A stretch of 64,000 nucleotides of DNA from Heracleum sosnowskyi (taxonomy: Eukaryota; Streptophyta; Magnoliopsida; Apiales; Apiaceae). The translations under genes and the position numbers were made by a program. The DNA lies in assembly GCA_030848705.1 (NCBI GenBank), contig JAUIZM010000012.1, positions 3,157,001 through 3,221,000 of the forward strand, written 5' to 3'. This document shows positions 61,901 to 64,000 of this stretch, piece after piece. Numbering within the stretch: position 1 is the first letter of the stretch; the number at the start of each line of letters is the position of its first letter. The notes beneath the pieces were generated by a model. It was not told where the DNA came from and searched no databases. It worked only from the letters and a program-made list of their open reading frames with translations.

Positions 61901-64000
61901 ATTTTTTAACATGCAACTGAGTATTGAGGGTAATGCTCAAAGTCAGTTCATGCATGTTAAAAATTATAAAATGTGAAGGAGTAGATTTGATGAGATCGGA
62001 AAAAACATTTTTATGGACAGCCCTGGAAACATTTCCATAATTTGATGCTTTTACTTTTGGTATTATCAGCTCTGAACATGCATACCACATATTTCATATC
62101 ATCGTTGCTGCCAAGTATGGTTTGTACTGCACTATTGCTTTTACTAAATAAGTTTTTAAAGTCATCATCGATCCACAACATGCGCACCGCACAGTGTACC
62201 GTCTAGTCAGTTAAATGGAAGTAAGAAATCAAATAACACTATAACAGTTACTTACCAACTCAAGCTTGCTCACTTTAGTAAAGTGCCGACCAAAAGATGT
62301 ATAACGTTTTCCATGGAGAAAAGGGGCAAGATAAGTGTTTAGTTGTTTCTGCACCATAAGAACAAAGAACTGAGTGTAGTCCTAGAAGTTAAAACAAAAT
62401 CCGGTTTGTCTTTGATCAACTTACTGGAACAACTATCTGAAACTGTAAAAAAAAAAATCATATTTCTACCTTGTCAGCTAATAGGAACAAGTGATAAGAC
62501 TTTTACAAGATAATGTGCCGGTAGACAAAAAAATTTAATAGCAAAGGTGATTGACTAAATTTACTGCTACGAATCTACAAGGGGAAAAAAAACCTTCCAT
62601 CTGACAAGTTGTTTGAGGACCTGCGGCTCACACACAGCTTTTGCATCCTCCAAATTTCCCCCATCATTTAATATCTTCAATGCAGTTTGAACAGCCTGTG
62701 AAAATAATTAATAAAATAGAGACTAAAAGTACAATTAACTTCTGACTTTGGTATAAAACCAAAAACTATCATACCTTCACATAGCCTTTCACCTTCCCTT
62801 CAGTAAAGGTCTTGTCCTCCGCGATCCTTACATTTGATGAATATAATGATGATGACTTCTTGCCTTTCAACGATTCTTCCATATTGAAAGAAGACGTTGA
62901 ATCCTCTATCAACTTTAACATCCTATATATCAAAGTATCAGATAGCTATTATATAAACACACATACATAGACACTACATATGAAATATATATACATATAT
63001 ATATATATATATCAAGATCATTATATTACCGTAATTTAAGCTCAGCATCAAATGCAGGCTGGCTACTGCTTCCTTTAACTTTCATAAACTTATCTGCACT
63101 CTGTTTTGGATAATCAGATATCTTTCCTTTGCTAGAATTGGGTAAGTACAGTGTTCTCTGTGGTGTGGATAACTTGCTTTTGTCTATGTTGGAATGCCTA
63201 AATATTTTTTCCCCTGTAAATGTAGCAGAGGTTGAATGACCACGATATATCCCAGTGTGGTTAAATCTCTGCTTCAAAGGACTTCTCGGTGCAAAGTTCC
63301 CCATATCCCTACTTTTTATCAGTTTCTCTTTGCTCGAAAGTAATCCCGAATTGGTTTGCATTTTTCCTTCAACATTAGGGAAAATAATATGGTCTCTTTT
63401 AGGTGTCCCAATATCAGAGAGGATTTTGTGGTCCCTGTAAAGTTCCGGGTCAAAAATCAGAGATGTTTGTTACAAACTGCTGCAGGATCACTTAAGAAAC
63501 AGGAAGCACCACGCTCTTAGACAAACAGGTGTACAGACAACATTTTAGTATGTACTTACATGCAGTAAATTAGAATGCGGCCCGGTAAGAGACCATCCCA
63601 AGCTCTTTGATAATTTTTCCCATCACTTCTGAAGGTAATCTCTCTGAAAATTAAAGAGGAGTTCACATAAAAACCATGAATTCCTTTATCCTTGACATGA
63701 TCAGTTGACTACGACTATCTGGCTGGTAATGGTTTGGGACCTGAGACTTGAGGGTCTGTCCGGTTGACTTACCATCAAGCATAAGATAGACGTGACTGTT
63801 GTGACTACTATGTATTCTTTGTATAATAGTACTGCCTTGTTTAGTGCTGAGGAATGATATTCAAAGCAAACAAAGGAAACGTACCTGGGCAAGCATTTTC
63901 GATGGTATGCCTTTGGACAGCGTCTACACATTGCAAATTGCAACTCGTGAACTGCTTTGTCTTCTCCTTTCATACATATACTACATTTGTGGGCAGGACA
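58927..64000 (-). CDS. EDM2: EDM2-like PHD-finger / methyltransferase-like chromatin protein, C-terminal half (12 exons in window)
   Basis: Minus-strand exons: 63885->64000, 63560-63643, 63030-63434, 62775-62922, 62594-62695, 62256-62348, 60624-60665, 60290-60400, 59911-59982, 59687-59805, 59522-59588 and 58927-59439. All borders are GT..AG and the phases agree, giving 623 residues to the TAA at 58927. The first visible exon holds part of a PHD/zinc-binding segment (CPAHKCSIC ... MCRRCPKAYHRKC). The middle exons carry APFLHGKRYTSFGRHFTKV. Then comes the methyltransferase-like part IVDFCCGANDFSCLM, IMGLNPPFG (NPPF motif) and LLILIVP, then AFYLPGSVDVNG and PLYLWSRPDW. These match ENHANCED DOWNY MILDEW 2 of Arabidopsis, which controls heterochromatin-linked alternative polyadenylation of genes such as RPP7 and IBM1. 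The 5' half lies beyond the window. EDM2 against EDM2-like paralogue cannot be decided here. Confidence 0.92.
60666..62255 (-). other. Large intron (1590 bp) of the EDM2-like gene
   Basis: Lies between the exons encoding ...KVSKLEL and IVDKLKWYV. It contains a 99-bp tandem duplication and otherwise AT-rich sequence. No gene or complete element seen. Confidence 0.85.
61767..61965. repeat. 99-bp tandem duplication in the EDM2-like intron
   Basis: gtaaaattttgtgaaaa through tgagtattgagggt and ttcatgcatgtta occurs twice, the start points being 61777 and 61876, with few differences. It produces a spurious repetitive open frame at 61731-62090. Confidence 0.85.
62990..63013. repeat. (AT)n microsatellite in an EDM2-like intron
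   Basis: Run of about twelve AT dinucleotides between the exons at 62775-62922 and 63030-63434, close to the splice donor of the latter. Confidence 0.85.

Noticed and set aside
61731..62090. 119-residue minus-strand frame with an internal repeat
   Set aside because: It comes from the 99-bp tandem duplication inside an EDM2-like intron.

Overview
This is nuclear DNA from a flowering plant, probably a eudicot. It is AT-rich and carries intron-containing genes with GT..AG junctions, TATA boxes, plant-type MITEs, Helitron-like termini and a Tat-type Ty3/gypsy retrotransposon. I cannot name the species. Protein-coding content is limited: four small secreted glycine-rich proteins (GRPs), one TBC-domain Rab-GAP, and the 3' half of an EDM2-like chromatin regulator. 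Most of the rest is transposon-derived.

Region 1 (1-26256) is a head-to-tail array. Three near-identical units of about 6.57 kb (1-6558, 6559-13126, 13127-19725) each carry one complete two-exon GRP gene. Each also carries a Tourist-like MITE, Helitron-like sequence ending in CTAG|T, and a ~70-bp minisatellite. A fourth partial unit starts at 19726. It is essentially identical to the others up to about 21720, then becomes a diverged paralogue without a GRP gene and dissolves into nested Helitron-like remnants, one with a Stowaway MITE inserted. The third GRP copy has an 11-residue in-frame expansion.

Region 2 (27351-36465) is a 9.1-kb LTR retrotransposon on the minus strand. It has ~0.7-kb LTRs, a primer-binding site, one decayed gag-pol frame with two RNase H modules (Tat lineage), and a 3' untranslated region filled with TTTTCGACCTC-type repeats.

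Region 3 (36491-38349) holds a diverged fourth GRP gene (37138-37708) flanked by a foldback element and a Stowaway MITE. The retrotransposon therefore lies between it and the array.

Region 4 (38350-54800) is gene-poor. It contains several non-autonomous inverted-repeat elements, including a 725-bp hAT-type element with a perfect 8-bp target duplication, and one doubtful small transcription unit at about 42.6 kb.

Region 5 (54805-64000) holds two convergent housekeeping-type genes: a complete seven-exon TBC-domain gene (+) and twelve 3' exons of an EDM2-like gene (-), whose 5' end lies beyond the window.

The GRP genes form a local secreted-protein family, most likely amplified by unequal recombination between Helitron-derived repeats. 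The TBC and EDM2-like genes are unrelated neighbours.
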